A DNA stretch of 11,022 nt from Coxiellaceae bacterium (lineage in GTDB: Bacteria; Pseudomonadota; Gammaproteobacteria; Coxiellales; Coxiellaceae). The notes under the pieces are model-generated. The model was not told the DNA's origin, ran no database searches, and saw nothing but the letters and a program-made list of their open reading frames with translations. This document shows, one piece after another, positions 1 to 7,187 of this stretch (its first letter is position 1; every line of letters begins with the position of its first letter). Made by a program: the position numbers and the translations under genes. The stretch spans positions 1-11,022 of the forward strand of contig DMFG01000057.1 in the NCBI GenBank assembly GCA_003450655.1, in the 5' to 3' direction.

Positions 1-1
1 A

Positions 2-199
2 GTCAGTGACCAGGTTAAACAAGCCCTCACCTCTTGTAAGGCCTCTATGAATGATTCCCAATGCAAAAAAGATCATCCGTTTCGCATTCTAAAGAAACAA
101 GACTCTATCAATGCCCTATCACAATGCCTCAGTAACACCATCATTCGTTGTGTTGGCGAAAAATTAGCGCCACGACCACCTTGCCCAACCAATAAATAA
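2..199 (+). CDS. C-terminal part of an unidentified Cys-containing protein (5' end outside window)
   Basis: A reading frame is open from the left edge to TAA at 197-199 and encodes 65 residues. It holds five cysteines (residues 12, 21, 40, 50 and 61 of the visible part) and ends in a Pro-rich tail (PRPPCPTNK). The even spacing of cysteines suggests a secreted or periplasmic disulfide protein, but no family is recognised and the N-terminus is missing. A 10-bp perfect hairpin begins 11 nt after the stop, consistent with the end of a transcription unit. An overlapping minus-strand frame (73-258) is judged to be its shadow. Function is unknown. Confidence 0.5.
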   Translation, partial: VSDQVKQALTSCKASMNDSQCKKDHPFRILKKQDSINALSQCLSNTIIRCVGEKLAPRPPCPTNK

Positions 200-209
200 T
201 CCTCATTTT

Positions 210-238
210 CGCCACGTTCTACCTGATTGAACGTGGCG
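210..238 (+). terminator. Hairpin after the partial gene; possible terminator without a U-tract
   Basis: The arms CGCCACGTTC (210-219) and GAACGTGGCG (229-238) are perfectly complementary around a 9-nt loop. The hairpin lies just after the stop at 199. The downstream strand reads CTTCCTCC instead of a T run, so it is a weak intrinsic terminator by itself. It may work together with the T-rich hairpin at 304-341. Confidence 0.45.
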
Positions 239-303
239 CTTCCTCCAACATCCCTCATAAGCCATTGATTATATAATCTTTATTTCAATATCTAGATTTG
301 TAA

Positions 304-341
304 AAAAAAACACCACTTTTTTTCAAAAAAAGTGTTTTTTT
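304..341 (+). terminator. A/T-dominated hairpin with long T-tract
   Basis: AAAAAAACAC (304-313) can pair with GTGTTTTTTT (332-341). An alternative inner stem pairs CACTTTTTT with AAAAAAGTG. More T runs follow up to 352. This has the shape of an intrinsic terminator that insulates the next gene, although the stem has very few G-C pairs. The two pairings are mutually exclusive. Confidence 0.45.
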
Positions 342-402
342 AATATTTTTTTAATCTTTAGTTGCTAGACTGCTCATGAATTGAACAGAATAAAGGTGCA
401 GC

Positions 403-1953
403 ATGCAAGAACATGACTCAAAACAACAATTTTTTACTTTAAAAAATCAGTTTGAGAAACTAAATAAGTTGAGAGAAAGTACCAGGAAGTCAATGGTGAA
501 CATTATTAAAGGCTATCCTAGTTTAATGATTGTGGGCGAAAATGATACTGCCATTCAACAAGAGATTGATCATGCTTGGAGACATTTGAAAACTGAGATC
601 GAAAACATTAGAAAGACAAAGGCTGATCTAATTGAGGTTGAAAAGGACAAGGAACTTTCTCCCATTGAAGAAAAAGCAAACAATCTTGCAATGGATGAGG
701 TATTAGAATGGCTTCAAGAACCTTATAGAAGTCTTTGGAGTTGGTATAATTATTTCTTTAAATTTTTGCACGAACAAGATATTAATCAGTTTTGTAATGA
801 ATTTGAAGACAGGTACGTGAAGGCGTTTAATAAAACAAAGGAAGAAATTACATTAAATTTTCGTGATTCAATGATTCCAAACAACCTTAATGATACTGTT
901 CTAGATTTCGATGATTTTAACACTGCTCAATCACTTTATTTCAAGCTTGAAAACCTTTATCAACATTATAAAGGGGATCTTCAACAAGTCCCGAGTGAGA
1001 TAGTTGAAAACATTAAAAATGACCTAAGGGTACTTCTCAAAGACATGAAAAAAATTCCTTTTCAAAAGGAAGTTGTAGAATATGCCATTGAAAGATGTAT
1101 AGACCAATTGAAGCATCAAAGCCAGCTCAATACGGCATCGAACCTTAAGGACTTTATCACCAACTTTTTATCTCCTTTATCAACGCAGGGATTTGAGAAA
1201 GTAAAAGAATCATATTATGAAAAAATCATAAAAGAGAATGATGATTTTTTAAGTCTACACCCCCTCCTAGAATCAGGTTTTTTAGAATACGATAAACAGA
1301 CCCGAGAAGGTGCGATGGAAGAAATAAATGAATTAATGCGTATTAAACCTGTTGCATTTAACGGAAACTTAGCAAAATCAATTTATCTAGAGCAAGCTAA
1401 TCAGGACACAAATAGCGATCTACAATCATTAACTTATTCACAAGCTGCTACGATTGCGTGGATCATATATGTAAATGCGCCTCTCTTAGAAGGCGAAATA
1501 GGGACGACATCGAAAACCATTACCACAATATCATTAAAAATACTCCGCTCTGAAGGCATAGAAGAAGATATACAACCACTCGTTGATCTTATATCTAAAT
1601 CAAATATAACAAATACAGATGACTCAGTGTGGAGGCCGAATTTAGGGCCAGTTATTGACAGTGCTTTGGAAATAATCGAGGCCCTGGCAGACACATTAAC
1701 TAATGATAGGACTAGTATTGACACTGCGATAAAGAACTATGAAGAGCAAATAAAATTGGTTGAGGAAAAGCCGATTAAACACGCACGCGCCAGTCAAGAT
1801 CCCACAACGAAATTTAAAGACGCTGAGGTTGAAAGTACTTCCAATACTTCTATTGATTATATTGGATTAGCCAGCATTTTTTCCTTGGGAGAAAATAACC
1901 ACGCTATTAGTAAACATGAAGAATGTGACGAAAATCCAGGTAATACTCTTTAG
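403..1953 (+). CDS. Hypothetical 516-aa soluble, helix-rich protein; orphan, possible secreted effector
   Basis: I do not recognise a family. The start is supported by AAAGGTG at 392-398, 4 nt before ATG 403. The protein lacks a signal peptide and convincing membrane segments; the only hydrophobic stretch is short, around residue 350 (AATIAWIIYV). It is rich in Lys, Glu, Asn, Ile and Leu, with long charged amphipathic stretches (residues 1-100 and 190-260) that predict helices, possibly coiled coil. The C-terminal 60 residues are polar and low in complexity (SQDPTTKFKDAEVESTSNTS) and end in an acidic HEECDE patch. Large cytosolic helical orphans with disordered, acidic tails are common among Dot/Icm-type effectors, but that role is only inferred from general appearance and likely lineage. 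The gene is more AT-rich than icd, which fits acquired DNA. It stands alone, with a T-rich hairpin before it and a strong terminator 21 nt after it. Confidence 0.85.
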   Translation: MQEHDSKQQFFTLKNQFEKLNKLRESTRKSMVNIIKGYPSLMIVGENDTAIQQEIDHAWRHLKTEIENIRKTKADLIEVEKDKELSPIEEKANNLAMDEVLEWLQEPYRSLWSWYNYFFKFLHEQDINQFCNEFEDRYVKAFNKTKEEITLNFRDSMIPNNLNDTVLDFDDFNTAQSLYFKLENLYQHYKGDLQQVPSEIVENIKNDLRVLLKDMKKIPFQKEVVEYAIERCIDQLKHQSQLNTASNLKDFITNFLSPLSTQGFEKVKESYYEKIIKENDDFLSLHPLLESGFLEYDKQTREGAMEEINELMRIKPVAFNGNLAKSIYLEQANQDTNSDLQSLTYSQAATIAWIIYVNAPLLEGEIGTTSKTITTISLKILRSEGIEEDIQPLVDLISKSNITNTDDSVWRPNLGPVIDSALEIIEALADTLTNDRTSIDTAIKNYEEQIKLVEEKPIKHARASQDPTTKFKDAEVESTSNTSIDYIGLASIFSLGENNHAISKHEECDENPGNTL

Positions 1954-1973
1954 TAGGCATCACTCAAGATATA

Positions 1974-2000
1974 AAAAACCCAGACATTGTCTGGGTTTTT
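1974..2000. terminator. Bidirectional intrinsic terminator (copy 1 of 3)
   Basis: The 12-nt arms AAAAACCCAGAC (1974-1985) and GTCTGGGTTTTT (1989-2000) pair perfectly around ATT. A runs on one side and T runs on the other let it work on both strands. It sits between the convergent ends of the 516-aa gene (stop 1953) and the 204-aa gene (stop 2173). Confidence 0.9.
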
Positions 2001-2172
2001 AATTTCCATAAACAATCAGATCATAGTTGTCATTGAAGTCGCAGACTCTATCAATAATCAATGCTTCAAATTTTCTTTAGATAAAAATTAAGATTTCTAC
2101 CTGATCAATGTAAAATTTGATCTAGTTGTGCTGCATCAATATCTTTTTGAGGTTATAAATATTCAATTAAAT
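2001..2172. other. AT-rich 3' untranslated stretch, nothing recognised
   Basis: Between the terminator and the stop of the 204-aa gene lies AT-rich sequence. The only structure seen is a 6-bp inverted repeat, GATCAA (2103-2108) and TTGATC (2117-2122). It would form the 3' UTR of the minus-strand gene. Confidence 0.4.
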
Positions 2173-2787
2173 TTATACACAGCTTGGCTCTCTCATAATA
2201 GAGTCCATCTTAACCGGGGAGCTTGTTAAATCAACCTCACATTTTCTTTCTTTTAAACTAAATAGGTTCCTCTGACTACCTCTTGGAGAGCGAGGAGCAT
2301 TATCAGCTTCATCGTTAATTGCAGCAAGACAAGGAAAACAACAACAATAGACAAATAAACATAATGCTGCTAGCGTTTCGGTGACTCCCACGGCACCGAC
2401 AGTAACTGCAGACACCATTGATAGCTCATGTGTTTTACCCACGGCATTCAGAATGCTGTAACCAACTATCTCTTGTATAACCACGGCTACGGCAGTAACA
2501 GCCGTGGGCATATAATGATACTTCTCTTCCATTTCAAAATGCTTACCCGATAATGACATGCAACAGCAACTGAGTGCTAACATTGCCGGATAACAAACCA
2601 GAAAACCAACAGCCTGAGAAGCAAGAGCTTCATGCATAGCTGAATATCCACGATGCCCAGCTGCGTTCATTGTTGCCATACCAGAAGCTACGGATGTAAC
2701 TGAAACTCCAGCATGTAGAACCACTTTAAGAATGTCTCTCCTCAAGATTGCTAGGCATGTCATATTATGTCGTTGAGGTTCTTTCAT
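2173..2787 (-). CDS. Hypothetical 204-aa four-helix membrane protein with CCC clusters
   Basis: No family is recognised. The protein has about four hydrophobic segments (roughly residues 19-43, 55-78, 93-115 and 122-153). A short charged linker (GKHFEMEEKYHY, 81-92) lies between the second and third, and a hydrophilic basic/Ser-rich tail (154-204) follows the last. There are 12 cysteines, including CCC at 74-76 and CCC at 148-150 (with C153 close by), both at membrane boundaries. Such juxtamembrane cysteines are typical of S-acylated eukaryotic membrane proteins, so a host-membrane target is conceivable, but this is inference. ATG 2787 is the first in-frame start; its ribosome site is weak (GAAG about 9 nt upstream). 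A good sigma70-like promoter lies just upstream and a terminator about 170 nt downstream, so it appears monocistronic. It shares size class, strand and CCC motifs with the next gene upstream (2952-3347). Confidence 0.75.
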   Translation of the reverse strand: MKEPQRHNMTCLAILRRDILKVVLHAGVSVTSVASGMATMNAAGHRGYSAMHEALASQAVGFLVCYPAMLALSCCCMSLSGKHFEMEEKYHYMPTAVTAVAVVIQEIVGYSILNAVGKTHELSMVSAVTVGAVGVTETLAALCLFVYCCCFPCLAAINDEADNAPRSPRGSQRNLFSLKERKCEVDLTSSPVKMDSIMREPSCV

Positions 2788-2812
2788 ACTCTATTCTTCA
2801 CTGTTTACGACC

Positions 2813-2840
2813 TTTATAGTGCGCTTAACATGCTTGACAA
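2813..2840 (-). promoter_or_regulatory. Sigma70-like promoter of the 204-aa membrane protein gene
   Basis: On the minus strand, TTGTCA (2840-2835, 5/6 match to consensus) is followed by a 16-nt spacer and TATAAA (2818-2813, 5/6). The predicted transcript start near 2806 leaves a leader of about 20 nt before ATG 2787. Confidence 0.65.
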
Positions 2841-2898
2841 ATAATCACTACCTATCAAGCCACAACCGCCACTCCATTATATGTTTATAATACTCTTC

Positions 2899-2929
2899 AA
2901 AAAAAACCCAGATACTGTCTGGTTTTTTT
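2899..2929 (-). terminator. Intrinsic terminator (copy 2 of 3), imperfect
   Basis: An A run, CCCAGA, the loop TACTG, TCTGG and a T run form the same hairpin as copies 1 and 3, but with one bulged C (CCC against GG). It lies 23 nt after the stop of the 131-aa gene and upstream of the 204-aa gene promoter, so it separates the two. Confidence 0.8.
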
Positions 2930-2951
2930 ATTTTAAGAAAATCAAATTTAT

Positions 2952-3347
2952 TTAAACTGTGAGGACTTGATTTAGACTAGGGTCAGGGGTGTCTGTATTT
3001 TGTTTACCGCTACGTCCAAGAAGGGTGTCAGAACAAGCCTGAGAACAAGCCTGACCACAACACGCAGCCACACCACCACAACACGCCAATACACCTACTG
3101 TGAGCATCGCTCCAAAAGCACAGACCTCTGGAAATACTAAATGCAGCAAATTCCATAAATCGCACTTTGCATCATCATCAATATCATACTTATTACATAT
3201 ATCATCTAACCAAGATTCACCGTCTTTACCATTCAGGGCCGTTCCTCCTTGATTAAAAGCAATTACAACCGTGATATATGTTGGGATAAATACACAACAA
3301 CATGCAAGCATTGCCATTAAATTAGCATTTTCGGAACTGGGTCTCAT
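2952..3347 (-). CDS. Hypothetical 131-aa Cys-rich membrane protein
   Basis: No family is recognised. ATG 3347 is chosen because AAGGAG (3358-3353) lies 5 nt before it; an upstream TTG at 3404 would add 19 residues but has no ribosome site. There are 12 cysteines in 131 residues: CCC at 16-18, C51, C62, C76, CC at 89-90, CC at 96-97, C101 and C105. Hydrophobic segments span about 11-31 and 68-97. They are separated by an acidic loop (WLDDICNKYDIDDDAKCDLW, 46-65) whose two cysteines could form a disulfide if it faces the periplasm. The second segment runs into a Gly/Cys stretch (CCGGVAACCGQACSQAC), and the tail is polar. A two-helix hairpin topology is likely. The Cys-rich juxtamembrane parts could bind metal, form disulfides or be lipid-modified in a host; none of these is shown. 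It has its own promoter and terminator. Confidence 0.75.
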   Translation of the reverse strand: MRPSSENANLMAMLACCCVFIPTYITVVIAFNQGGTALNGKDGESWLDDICNKYDIDDDAKCDLWNLLHLVFPEVCAFGAMLTVGVLACCGGVAACCGQACSQACSDTLLGRSGKQNTDTPDPSLNQVLTV

Positions 3348-3352
3348 TTTTT

Positions 3353-3358
3353 CTCCTT
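3353..3358 (-). promoter_or_regulatory. Ribosome binding site deciding the start of the 131-aa protein
   Basis: AAGGAG on the minus strand, 5 nt upstream of ATG 3347. This near-ideal site argues for the ATG over the upstream TTG at 3404. Confidence 0.85.
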
Positions 3359-3418
3359 CGAGTTTATTTTTGACAACAACATCTAAATTCAATTTATGCG
3401 TCAAAATTTGGACAAAAA

Positions 3419-3447
3419 ATCGTAATTTAAGACCATCTATTAGTCAA
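3419..3447 (-). promoter_or_regulatory. Sigma70-like promoter of the 131-aa protein gene
   Basis: On the minus strand, TTGACT (3447-3442, 5/6) is followed by a 17-nt spacer and TACGAT (3424-3419, 4/6). The predicted start near 3412 gives a leader of about 65 nt ending in the AAGGAG site. The TTG at 3404 would lie only about 8 nt into this transcript, which further argues against it as the start. Confidence 0.6.
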
Positions 3448-3546
3448 TAATAAATGCAATAATACTATAAATTAAGTCTTATTTAAGAAAAAGCTAAAAA
3501 ACAACACCGGAATCCTTATAGATTTACATTCACAATACACCTCAAA

Positions 3547-3573
3547 AAAAACCCAGACAGTGTCTGGGTTTTT
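3547..3573 (-). terminator. Intrinsic terminator of icd (copy 3 of 3)
   Basis: AAAAACCCAGAC (3547-3558) and GTCTGGGTTTTT (3562-3573) pair perfectly around AGT. It differs from copy 1 only in the loop. It lies 115 nt beyond the icd stop and about 100 nt before the promoter of the 131-aa gene. Confidence 0.9.
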
Positions 3574-3616
3574 AAGTCAATAAAGCGATTAGAGAATAGG
3601 TATTACCTAGGTGGCC

Positions 3617-3645
3617 AGCTTAATCAACCATATGTTAATTAAGCT
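3617..3645 (-). other. Hairpin in the icd 3' untranslated region
   Basis: AGCTTAAT (3617-3624) pairs with ATTAAGCT (3638-3645). After one mismatch, AAC pairs with GTT around the loop CATAT. Together with the terminator at 3547-3573 it makes a structured icd 3' UTR. A further 11-nt palindrome (AGGTATTACCT, 3598-3608) lies between them. Confidence 0.5.
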
Positions 3646-3687
3646 AGCGCTCGCTGACAGTGCAAGACACTATCGATGCGTCATTGA

Positions 3688-5913
3688 TTAGCTCAACGTG
3701 TTGAGCGCTTGATTTAATGTATCACTGGCACAAGTAATTGCCGCAACACTCGTTGGGCTCATTTGATAATACCCCTGACAGTCAACAGCATGGCCTCGGG
3801 CTGCTCGTAACTCATCAAGAATATTTTCGCAGTTATCTGTGAGGGCTTGCGCAACTGGTGTGAAGATAGCTTTTAGATCAGCATCTTGATCTTGCTCAGC
3901 CAAGGCTTGTGCCCAATACAATGTTTCGTAAAAATGCGTATCGTTAGTACTAAGCGCTGTTAGAGGCTGACTGGGCGCACGATTATTATCAAGTAATTGC
4001 GAAGTAGCTTGTTCCAATGCATCAGCAAGCACCTGTGCTTTTTGATTATCTTTAGTGCGAGCTAAATGCGCTAAAGATTCTGCTAACGCCATGTACTCGC
4101 CCAATGAATCCCAACGTAGGTGACCAAAATCCATGAATTGTTGTACATGTCTTGGGGCTGAACCACCCGCACCGGTTTCAAATAAGCCACCACCATTCGC
4201 CAAAGGTACGATGGAAAGCATCTTAGCGCTTGTCCCTAATTCAAGAATAGGAAATAAATCGGTTAAGTAATCTCTTAATACGTTACCGGTAGCAGCAATG
4301 CTATTCTCACCCTTTTTGACACGCTCTAATGTGTGTTGCATCGCTTCAGTGGGTGCCATGACTTGTATATCAAGACCGTCGGTATCCAATTCACCTAGGT
4401 ACACATGAAGCTTTTTAATTAACTCTGCATCGTGCGCTCGGTTTTCATTCAACCAAAACACCACTGGCGTGTTGGAGAGTCGAGCACGACTGACCGCCAG
4501 TTGCACCCAGTCCTTAATCGGAGCTGCTTTCACTGTACAGCTTCTAAAAATATCACCAGGAGATACAGATTGTTCTAAACACACTGTTCCTGATGCCAGG
4601 ACAACACGCATTGTGCCATCAGCAGAGGCTTTAAAGGTTTTATCATGCGAGCCGTATTCTTCAGCTTTTTGTGCCATTAAACCGACATTAGCCACACTAC
4701 CCATAGTCGTTGGATCAAAAGCACCGTGCTCACGACAAAAGTCGATCGCCGCTTGATAGATGCCGGCATAACAACGATCTGGAATGATCGCCAGTGTATC
4801 GTGCTCAGCGCCATCAGGGGCCCACATCTTACCACCAGCACGAATGGCAGCTGCCATCGAAGCATCGACAATAACATCGCTAGGAATACGGAGATTAGTA
4901 ATGCCTTTATCGGAATCCACCATCGCTAAATCAGGACCTTCCGACAAAGCCGTTGCTATATCCGCTTTAATGGCCGCTTGTTCTGACTCGGGCAACTGTG
5001 TAATTTTAGCATACACATCACCCATACCATGCTCTGCATTCACACCCAACTGTGCAAAGGTGTCCGCATGTTTTTCAAACACACTGGCAAAATACGTTTT
5101 AACCACATGACCGAAAATAATCGGGTCAGAGACTTTCATCATGGTCGCTTTCATGTGCAACGATAGTAAAATATTATCGGCTTTTGCACGCTGCATCGCA
5201 TCAACAATGCAATGCTGCAAATCAGCAACGCTTAAATGGGTGGAATCGATCACATCGCCTTCAGCTAATTCAATGTCTGTTTTTAAGACCTGAACATGAC
5301 CACTGTTATCTTCAAACTCAATGCGTGCCATCCCAGCCTCATCCGCTGTGATCGTCATCGATTGCTCGTTAGCGAAAAAATCCCCTTGAGTCATGTGTGC
5401 CACATTAGTTTTTGAAGTGGTTAACCACTCACCCATACGATGCGGGTGCTTTTGTGCATAACGTTTAATGGGGGCCGCTGCACGACGATCAGAATTTCCT
5501 TGACGCAATACAGGATTAACCGCACTGCCCTTCACGGCATTGAAGCCTTGTAAGATCGCTTTTTCTTCTTCAGTCTGTGGATCTTCAGGATAATTAGGAA
5601 TGTCATAGCCTTTTGCTTGTAGCTCTGCCACACACGCTTTTAACTGAGCAACAGAAGCACTGATATTCGGCAACTTAATAACATTAGCTTCTGGTGTTTT
5701 TACCCACTCACCTAACCAAGCCAGATCATCTGATTGTTTTTGCTCATCCGTCAAACGATCGGAAAACTGCGCAATAATGCGACCAGACAGTGAAATGTCT
5801 TTAGTGCCCACAGAAATACCTGCCTGTTTTGTAAAAGCTTGAATGACAGGTAACAGTGAGGTGCTGGCAATTTGAGGCGCTTCATCAACGTGAGTGTATA
5901 TAATGTCTGACAT
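3688..5913 (-). CDS. icd: Isocitrate dehydrogenase [NADP+], monomeric type
   Basis: Catalyses oxidative decarboxylation of isocitrate to 2-oxoglutarate with NADP+ in the cytosolic TCA cycle, supplying NADPH. The 741-residue length matches the monomeric IDH family (about 740), not the roughly 420-residue dimeric type. The start is ATG 5913 ([13 protein letters not shown]), which matches the usual N-terminus and has AGGA 8 nt upstream; the in-frame ATG at 5952 would add 13 atypical residues. The isocitrate-site block [15 protein letters not shown] spans 130-144 (S130, N133, R137, R143). K255 (HMKATMMK), D350, Y420 and R547-D548 fall where the metal and substrate residues of the Azotobacter enzyme lie, as I recall them. 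H589 (PRHVQQ), R600 and D602 correspond to the NADP site. All expected residues are present, so the gene looks functional. It is monocistronic, divergent from the transglycosylase gene, and has a structured 3' UTR. Confidence 0.97.
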   Translation of the reverse strand: MSDIIYTHVDEAPQIASTSLLPVIQAFTKQAGISVGTKDISLSGRIIAQFSDRLTDEQKQSDDLAWLGEWVKTPEANVIKLPNISASVAQLKACVAELQAKGYDIPNYPEDPQTEEEKAILQGFNAVKGSAVNPVLRQGNSDRRAAAPIKRYAQKHPHRMGEWLTTSKTNVAHMTQGDFFANEQSMTITADEAGMARIEFEDNSGHVQVLKTDIELAEGDVIDSTHLSVADLQHCIVDAMQRAKADNILLSLHMKATMMKVSDPIIFGHVVKTYFASVFEKHADTFAQLGVNAEHGMGDVYAKITQLPESEQAAIKADIATALSEGPDLAMVDSDKGITNLRIPSDVIVDASMAAAIRAGGKMWAPDGAEHDTLAIIPDRCYAGIYQAAIDFCREHGAFDPTTMGSVANVGLMAQKAEEYGSHDKTFKASADGTMRVVLASGTVCLEQSVSPGDIFRSCTVKAAPIKDWVQLAVSRARLSNTPVVFWLNENRAHDAELIKKLHVYLGELDTDGLDIQVMAPTEAMQHTLERVKKGENSIAATGNVLRDYLTDLFPILELGTSAKMLSIVPLANGGGLFETGAGGSAPRHVQQFMDFGHLRWDSLGEYMALAESLAHLARTKDNQKAQVLADALEQATSQLLDNNRAPSQPLTALSTNDTHFYETLYWAQALAEQDQDADLKAIFTPVAQALTDNCENILDELRAARGHAVDCQGYYQMSPTSVAAITCASDTLNQALNTLS

Positions 5914-5986
5914 AAGGATCATCCTATTCAAATAATAATAAATAACAGCCATGGGCAGCCGTATTGAGTCCTCGCAGACTATGCGA

Positions 5987-6004
5987 TTGACAGAATTCTG
6001 TCAA
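5987..6004. promoter_or_regulatory. 18-bp perfect palindrome in the icd/transglycosylase divergent spacer
   Basis: TTGACAGAATTCTGTCAA equals its own reverse complement. Each strand begins with a perfect -35 hexamer, TTGACA. On the minus strand, weak -10 candidates follow at 15 nt (CATAGT, 4/6) or 17 nt (TAGTCT, 3/6), so it may be part of the icd promoter. On the plus strand no good -10 follows at normal spacing. The symmetry suggests a dimeric regulator's operator overlapping the icd -35 region. The regulator is unknown. Confidence 0.55.
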
Positions 6005-6043
6005 GATGAGCCTAGGTAACAACGTTCATATTTAACACAACAT

Positions 6044-6072
6044 TTGAACCTAACATCGACATCACTTACTAT
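6044..6072 (+). promoter_or_regulatory. Candidate sigma70 promoter of the lytic transglycosylase gene
   Basis: TTGAAC (6044-6049, 4/6) and TACTAT (6067-6072, 4/6) are separated by 17 nt. The overlapping TATAGA and TAGAAT (6070-6077) offer alternative -10 elements at longer spacing. The predicted start is about 23 nt before ATG 6103. Confidence 0.4.
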
Positions 6073-6102
6073 AGAATCACTTCAAACAACCAAGGATGGG
6101 TT

Positions 6103-7077
6103 ATGTGGAAAACAGCTCGTAGAAACACCCTTAGCATGATCAGTATTGCGGTATTGTTCTTACCCATGCTTGCCAGCGCTCAATCTTGGCCTCAATTCCT
6201 AACCAAAATACGCCAAGAAGCACTTAGCCAAGGCATTCGCCCCAGTGTTCTCAATGAAGCTTTAGGGAGCTTATCTGCACCTAGTCGAAAAGTAAGCAAC
6301 CTGGATAAATCACAACCTGAACGTCGTATCACCTACCTTCAATACCGTAATTCTCGGGCAGATGCCTATCGCATTAAAATCGGCGAACGAAAATTACGCA
6401 GCAACCAAAGCCTACTCAACAACATCGAAAAACAGACTGGCGTGAGTGCTTGCACCATCACATCCATCTGGGGACTAGAGTCTGCTTATGGTAGTTTCAA
6501 AGGCAGCTTTCCAGTTATACAATCGCTGGCGACACTCAGTTATCAAGGACGTCGCACAGCCTTTTTTAGAAAACAATTATTCTATGCTTTACACATGCTG
6601 AACGATAACGCTGTTAGCTTCAAAGACTTCAAAGGTGAGTGGGCTGGCGCATCGGGCCATTGCCAGTTTTTACCTTCGAGCTATTATCAATACGCTGTGG
6701 ATTATACGGGCGATGGAAAAAAAGACATTTGGAACAGCAAACCCGACGCCTTGGCCTCTATCGGTAATTACCTAAAGCAGAACGGCTGGAAGAACCACCA
6801 ACCAACCATGACAACCGTTACACTACCACAGCGTTTTAACCAACAACTACTCAGCTTAAAAGTCACCAAGCCTGTATCCGCTTGGATGAAGATGGGTGTT
6901 CAAGTACCCTCATCAGCTCACATTAATCGTCACCTAAAGGCTTCTATCATTCGTCCCGATGGTGGACCGACAATTATGGTGTTTAATAACTTTAAAGTAC
7001 TCATGGCTTGGAATTACTCAAGTTACTACGCAGGCACCGTGACCTATATGGCGGATAAGATTTGCCAGCGCAGTTAA
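6103..7077 (+). CDS. Lytic murein transglycosylase, MltB family (GH103), secreted
   Basis: Cleaves the MurNAc-GlcNAc glycan strand of peptidoglycan, leaving 1,6-anhydroMurNAc ends; it acts in the periplasm during wall turnover. ATG 6103 has AAGGA 6 nt upstream. Residues 1-26 form a signal peptide (basic MWKTARRNT, hydrophobic core, ASA before Q27). No lipobox Cys is seen, so unlike E. coli MltB it should be soluble or only peripherally bound. Catalytic Glu is E126 in IWGLESAYG. GASGHCQFLPSSY (182-194) matches the family block normally read as GAMG..QFMPSSY, followed by YAVDYTGDGKKDIW, as in Slt35. The length of 324 is normal for the family and no separate peptidoglycan-binding domain is evident. 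The Met-to-Ser and His-Cys changes in the 182-194 block are mildly unusual. It is transcribed alone, divergent from icd. Confidence 0.92.
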   Translation: MWKTARRNTLSMISIAVLFLPMLASAQSWPQFLTKIRQEALSQGIRPSVLNEALGSLSAPSRKVSNLDKSQPERRITYLQYRNSRADAYRIKIGERKLRSNQSLLNNIEKQTGVSACTITSIWGLESAYGSFKGSFPVIQSLATLSYQGRRTAFFRKQLFYALHMLNDNAVSFKDFKGEWAGASGHCQFLPSSYYQYAVDYTGDGKKDIWNSKPDALASIGNYLKQNGWKNHQPTMTTVTLPQRFNQQLLSLKVTKPVSAWMKMGVQVPSSAHINRHLKASIIRPDGGPTIMVFNNFKVLMAWNYSSYYAGTVTYMADKICQRS

Positions 7078-7130
7078 ACGTAGTAAAAAGTTGTTTAAGC
7101 TATCATCGGTATGAAAATACCAGTCAGCAA

Positions 7131-7187
7131 ATGACTACTCAATTTGAACATCGCAGAGTTGAGAGCTATGGCAGTCAAAGACTATGA
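7131..7187 (+). CDS. Possible 18-codon upstream ORF overlapping the flippase start
   Basis: ATG 7131 to TGA 7185-7187 encodes 18 residues (MTTQFEHRRVESYGSQRL). It ends in ATGA, overlapping the flippase ATG at 7184. The flippase has no clear Shine-Dalgarno, so coupling to such an ORF could provide its translation. The small ORF has no clear ribosome site either, so the call is weak. It could equally be a chance frame or the tail of a lost upstream gene. Confidence 0.2.
   Translation: MTTQFEHRRVESYGSQRL

Noticed and set aside
3150..3185. EF-hand-like calcium loop (DIDDDAKCD) in the 131-aa protein
   Set aside because: The Gly at loop position 6 and the Glu at position 12 are missing, and there is only one copy. 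It is better described as an acidic loop with two cysteines.
2960..3404. Longer 150-aa version of the Cys-rich protein starting at TTG 3404
   Set aside because: No ribosome site precedes the TTG, and it would lie only about 8 nt into the predicted transcript. ATG 3347 has AAGGAG at ideal spacing.
1974..3573. CRISPR-like array from the three repeated hairpins
   Set aside because: The spacing is about 0.65-0.9 kb with genes between, and the repeats are terminator-shaped, so it is not an array.
4469..5110. Several plus- and minus-strand frames inside icd
   Set aside because: They overlap a full-length, motif-complete icd gene and have unlikely compositions, so they are shadows.
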